From Synergistaceae bacterium (lineage in GTDB: Bacteria > Synergistota > Synergistia > Synergistales > Synergistaceae), in the NCBI GenBank assembly GCA_031274465.1, contig JAISQC010000050.1, positions 1-9,682 on the forward strand: a stretch of DNA of 9,682 nt, in the 5' to 3' direction. The position numbers and the translations under genes are program-made. Numbering within the stretch: the stretch's first letter is position 1; each line of letters starts with the position of its first letter. This document shows positions 7,191 to 9,682 of this stretch, piece after piece. The notes under the pieces were generated by a model, which saw only the letters and a program-made list of their open reading frames with translations, did no database searches and was not told the DNA's origin.

Positions 7191-7943
7191 GTGAAAGAAG
7201 ATTCGGTGCGTTCCGTTGAAAGGGCATTTTCAATATTGAAGTGTTTCACGCTCGACAACCCGAGGCTGAACCTCACCGCGTTGTCCGAGGCCATAAAACT
7301 GCCAGTCTCCACGACTCTGCGGATAGTGGCGACTCTCGTTTCCCTAGGCTTCCTTAAAAGGGACGACAGCAGGAGCTACTCCCTCGGGAACGAGATTTAC
7401 CTGATAGGGGCGGTTGCCCGCGCGCATTTCAGGCCGCAGCAGGCGGCGTTCCCTTACATGAAGGACCTGCGCGACGACACGAAGGAAGCGGTGTCATTGT
7501 ACGGGATGGAGGACGAGTTCCGCGTCTGTTACGAGCACGTCCCCAGCCTGCTCACGATGAGGTGCGTCGTCAGGGTCGGCGACAGGTTCCCCCTGTGGGC
7601 CGGCGCCGGAGGGAAAGCGCTCCTCGCTTACGCGGACCAGGCAGTCGTGGAGCGCGAGGCGGCGAAGCTGAAAAAAATAACCGACTCCACATTTACCGAC
7701 AGGGAGGAATTCTTGAAAGAGCTTGCTAAAATCAGGACTCAGGATTACGCCATAAGCAGGGGCGAGCGGGAGGACGGAATCTTGTCCCTCGCGATACCGA
7801 TATTCGACCGGGAGAAGAAAGCCAGCCTGTCACTTTCGATAGCGGGGCCTTCGACCAGGTTCGACGATGAAAAGGTGGCGGCCCTCATACCTCGCATGCA
7901 GGAGATGTGCACCCGGATTTCGCAGCAGATATTCCTCGTCTGA
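7191..7943 (+). CDS. IclR-family transcriptional regulator
   Basis: This 250-aa protein has the usual size and order of the family. A winged helix-turn-helix spans about residues 5-65 (SVRSVERAFSILKCF, then LTALSEAIKLPVSTTLRIVATLVSLGFLKRD split across helix and wing, ending YSLG). A GAF-like effector-binding domain follows, with GAGGKALLAY near 140 and EDGILSLAIPIFDR near 190. IclR proteins bind palindromes as dimers or tetramers and respond to a pathway acid. It is divergent from the ThDP-TRAP operon and convergent with the lyase gene, and IclR-box-like sequences lie in front of all three, so it is the likely local regulator. The start is a GTG with GAGG 9 nt upstream; an ATG at 7184 is out of frame. 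Its last 59 bp overlap the 3' end of the lyase gene on the other strand. Confidence 0.93.
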   Translation: MKEDSVRSVERAFSILKCFTLDNPRLNLTALSEAIKLPVSTTLRIVATLVSLGFLKRDDSRSYSLGNEIYLIGAVARAHFRPQQAAFPYMKDLRDDTKEAVSLYGMEDEFRVCYEHVPSLLTMRCVVRVGDRFPLWAGAGGKALLAYADQAVVEREAAKLKKITDSTFTDREEFLKELAKIRTQDYAISRGEREDGILSLAIPIFDREKKASLSLSIAGPSTRFDDEKVAALIPRMQEMCTRISQQIFLV

Positions 7944-8835
7944 GTTTCAGCATGGCGCTGTCCGATTCGTGCCCTATCAGCTCTTGGACTGCAATAGCGG
8001 CTTTTATTACGCTGTCGAGGTCGTAGCCGGTTTTTATGCCCATCCCGTCCATCATGTTCACGACGTCCTCGGTGGCGACGTTCCCGGAAGCGCCGGGGGC
8101 GAACGGGCAGCCGCCAATTCCGGCAAAGGAGGAATCGAAGCGCTTTACGCCAGCAAGGAGCGCGGCATATATATTTGCCATCGCCATTCCCCTCGTGTTG
8201 TGCGCGTGAAGCGTCCAATCGACTTGAGGATGTTTCTCGGAAAGCTCTTTCATATACTCGTAAACCTGTTTCGGGTTTGCGAACCCCGTCGAATCCGACA
8301 TGGAAATCTCATCGACGCCAAAAGACATATATGCTTCGGCTAATGGAGCAACCAAACCCAGGCCTATGGTCCCCTCGGCGTAATAGCCGAAAGCCGTGGC
8401 TATCGCGCCAGACAGCGTGAGGCCATTCGCGCCCGCGAACTCCGCGCACTCCTCGAAACTCCGCACGACCTCCTCGGGCGTCCTGTTGCTGTTTTGCTTG
8501 GAATGCGTCGGGCTCGCGGAAACTGTCAGCTTCACCTTCGTGACGCCAGACGCCAAAGCGCGCTCCATGCCGCGCCTGTTCAAGACGAGGGCCCTGTATT
8601 CCACTCCATCCTTTTTTCTTATCCCCCGCGCGACTTCGTCAGTATCTGCCATAGCCGGCACCGCTTTGGGGTGCACAAACGAGCCGATTTCAATCACGCG
8701 CGCGCCCGCGTCTGCCATGCGCTCGATCAATTCTATCTTCTGATCCGTTGACAATAGGATACGCTCGTTTTGAAGCCCGTCCCTAGGGCCAACCTCGCAT
8801 AAGATTACCTCGCTGGGCAAAGTATAGTTGTGCAT
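7885..8835 (-). CDS. Hydroxymethylglutaryl-CoA lyase family protein (acyl-CoA C-C lyase, DRE-TIM)
   Basis: This 316-aa cytoplasmic TIM-barrel lyase would split a 3-hydroxyacyl-CoA, classically HMG-CoA to acetyl-CoA and acetoacetate. Seen are EVGPRDGLQNE at 14-24 with catalytic Arg18 and metal-binding Asp19, SFVHPKAVPAMADTDEV near 52, the metal histidines 210 and 212 in LHAHNTRG, and the signature loop GIGGCPFAPGASGNVATEDV with catalytic Cys243 and metal ligand Asn252. After the second His, true HMG-CoA lyases usually have DTYG; here it is NTRG, so another substrate such as a citramalyl-CoA-like ester is possible. I prefer the ATG at 8835 because GGGAG lies 6 nt upstream; the ATG at 8841 abuts that site. 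The gene has its own promoter and operator. Its C-terminal tail (to CTSPACEV) is encoded opposite the end of iclR. Confidence 0.88.
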   Translation of the reverse strand: MHNYTLPSEVILCEVGPRDGLQNERILLSTDQKIELIERMADAGARVIEIGSFVHPKAVPAMADTDEVARGIRKKDGVEYRALVLNRRGMERALASGVTKVKLTVSASPTHSKQNSNRTPEEVVRSFEECAEFAGANGLTLSGAIATAFGYYAEGTIGLGLVAPLAEAYMSFGVDEISMSDSTGFANPKQVYEYMKELSEKHPQVDWTLHAHNTRGMAMANIYAALLAGVKRFDSSFAGIGGCPFAPGASGNVATEDVVNMMDGMGIKTGYDLDSVIKAAIAVQELIGHESDSAMLKLRRGISAAKSGCTSPACEV

Positions 8836-8861
8836 CGCCATCTCCCTCGATTTTCATTAAA

Positions 8862-8870
8862 TGGAAAAAT
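8862..8870. promoter_or_regulatory. Second IclR-like half-site in the lyase leader
   Basis: TGGAAAAAT resembles the left half of the IclR box (TGGAAAT). It begins exactly 20 bp from the start of the full operator at 8882, about two helical turns, and the two share the direct repeat ATGGA. IclR-type proteins can bind paired sites as tetramers, so the spacing is suggestive, but the match is short and the DNA is AT-rich. Confidence 0.35.
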
Positions 8871-8881
8871 TATATTTATAA

Positions 8882-8896
8882 TGGATATTATTTCCA
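8882..8896. promoter_or_regulatory. IclR-type operator at the lyase gene transcription start
   Basis: TGGATATTATTTCCA matches 13 of the 14 defined positions of the E. coli IclR consensus TGGAAATNATTTCCA. Extended by one base each side it is a 17-bp palindrome (8881-8897) with a single mismatched pair. Its centre (8889) falls on the predicted +1 of the lyase promoter and its edge touches the -10 box, the textbook place for a repressor. Confidence 0.7.
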
Positions 8897-8924
8897 TAAT
8901 AATGCTAATTTTATTGCTTGTCAA
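8896..8924 (-). promoter_or_regulatory. Sigma70 promoter of the HMG-CoA-lyase-like gene
   Basis: On the minus strand TTGACA (8924-8919, 6 of 6) is followed after 17 bp by TATTAT (8901-8896, 5 of 6). The predicted start is near 8889, giving a leader of about 54 nt. It has the same design as the ThDP operon promoter (perfect -35, 17-bp spacer, one change in the -10). Confidence 0.75.
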
Positions 8925-9102
8925 TTATGGGGCTGATGATTGCAAAGTGAAAATTTGAGCTAGGGAAATTGACTTTATCGTTGAGGATGACAGAGGGAGC
9001 TATTGGGGATTGAGGTCAAAGCGGGATCAATGGTGTCTTCTGATGACGGCAAGTCGCTTTAGTTGTGGGAGTATGTCAAGAAAACCAACTCCATGTTTTG
9101 AG
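8925..9102. other. Intergenic stretch with no recognised feature
   Basis: Between the lyase promoter and the end of the nucleotidyltransferase-like gene I see no RNA gene, repeat or good terminator. A frame on the plus strand is open from 8959 to about 9129 but has no start codon or ribosome site near its beginning and runs into the end of the opposite gene. Confidence 0.4.
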
Positions 9103-9682
9103 TTAAAAAATCATTTTAAGGACGCATAGGGACTCGAAATCATCACAAATCATATCGTCGATCTCGATATGATTTTCTTTGGCTGTTGATAACGCTGACA
9201 TTTTTTGCTTCTTTGTGAGACTGTTCCAGACCTCCTTGAAAAAGCGCCCTCTTTGATTGGCCCTGATGTATTCAAGCACCAGGTCTATCGCCTGTATGTC
9301 TTTCTCGCGTTTTGCCTCTGCCCTGCCGCTGTTTATGACGAGTTTGTGCGCGGCGTAGGCTTCCGGCGTCGGGACGATGATATCAATATCGTTATATGCC
9401 ACATCCATCGTGAACCGGGACAATATGTCGAGGTTGCGCAATCCCTGGACCCGAATCCCCAACGATTCGACATGATGCGCTTCGGCGCTGCCCTGTCCGC
9501 GCTCCTGCAACAAAAATTCAATCTCCATGCCGACGTCCTCATGGAGAAAGCGATGTATTCCGGCGTTTCTGCTGGCGTCGAGCGTAAAGCCGGTTTCCTC
9601 CATTCGGCTAATGAAATCCGTCCGATGTGGAGGCTTTCGCAGATTCCTGACCAGAAAATCAACGTCTCGGGTTCTCATCATG
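9103..9682 (-). CDS. Nucleotidyltransferase-fold protein (GSU2403/NTP_transf_8-like), probably cut at its N-terminus
   Basis: At least 192 residues are coded from the window edge to a TAA at 9103. Near the visible start, TRDVDFLV gives the paired acids (Asp6 and Asp8) of the polymerase-beta-type nucleotidyltransferase fold, and GMEIEFLLQE near 51-60 could supply the third acid. The segment PTPEAYAAHKLVINSG near 104 is typical of the helical part of such proteins, and the rest is charged and helical. The glycine-containing motif that should precede the first acids is not in the window, so the ATGs at 9681 and 9678 are probably internal. Family proteins are mostly uncharacterised, with some resembling toxin-system or antibiotic-modifying enzymes; no partner is visible here. 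It shares neither promoter nor theme with the catabolic genes and likely marks the cluster edge. The family name is from memory of motif style. Confidence 0.6.
   Translation of the reverse strand, partial: MMRTRDVDFLVRNLRKPPHRTDFISRMEETGFTLDASRNAGIHRFLHEDVGMEIEFLLQERGQGSAEAHHVESLGIRVQGLRNLDILSRFTMDVAYNDIDIIVPTPEAYAAHKLVINSGRAEAKREKDIQAIDLVLEYIRANQRGRFFKEVWNSLTKKQKMSALSTAKENHIEIDDMICDDFESLCVLKMIF

Noticed and set aside
9087..9104. Possible terminator hairpin (AACTC/GAGTT) at the end of the nucleotidyltransferase gene
   Set aside because: The stem is only 5 bp, the loop is AT-rich and it overlaps the stop codon; the T-rich run after it on the minus strand is short and broken.
8959..9129. Plus-strand frame open for 57 codons between the lyase promoter and the nucleotidyltransferase gene
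   Set aside because: It has no start codon or ribosome site near its beginning and no recognisable similarity, and it overlaps the end of the opposite gene.

Overview
The window is a bacterial catabolic gene cluster with one unrelated gene at the right edge. The DNA is moderately GC-rich, while the two main intergenic regions are AT-rich. Codon use is heavy in AGG (Arg) and ATA (Ile). Together with a tripartite TRAP importer feeding CoA chemistry, this suggests an anaerobic, organic-acid- or amino-acid-using bacterium. Synergistota is my best guess, but this is inference from codon style only and no phylogenetic marker is present.

Layout. A six-gene minus-strand operon runs leftward from a near-consensus sigma70 promoter at about 7020-7048. 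Its order is a ThDP-dependent acetolactate-synthase-like enzyme (6917-5076), the TRAP small permease DctQ (5013-4438), the TRAP large permease DctM (4432-3146), the TRAP solute-binding protein DctP (3088-2066), a CoA-acylating aldehyde dehydrogenase of the SauS/EutE/AdhE type (2040-616), and a shikimate-dehydrogenase-like oxidoreductase (623 to beyond base 1). Gaps are 5 to 62 bp and the last pair overlaps by 8 bp. Divergent from it is an IclR-family regulator (7191-7943, plus strand). Tail-to-tail with the regulator, overlapping it by 59 bp, is a monocistronic minus-strand HMG-CoA-lyase-family gene (8835-7885) with its own promoter at 8896-8924. At the right edge is a partial nucleotidyltransferase-fold protein (9682-9103), probably outside the cluster.

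How the parts may work together. The TRAP system would import an organic acid. The ThDP enzyme could decarboxylate or ligate a 2-oxoacid derived from it. The acylating dehydrogenase would trap the aldehyde as an acyl-CoA, the AroE-like enzyme would interconvert a hydroxy and a keto intermediate, and the lyase would cleave a hydroxyacyl-CoA. The substrate cannot be read from sequence. Control looks local: an IclR-type operator (13 of 14 positions of the classical box TGGAAATNATTTCCA) is centred on the predicted start site of the lyase gene. Its exact right-hand 10-mer, ATTATTTCCA, recurs in the leader of the ThDP-TRAP operon, and an 11 of 14 match lies just ahead of iclR. This suggests one regulon of lyase, operon and regulator.

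I see no tRNA, rRNA, CRISPR array, insertion sequence, attachment site or convincing terminator in the window.
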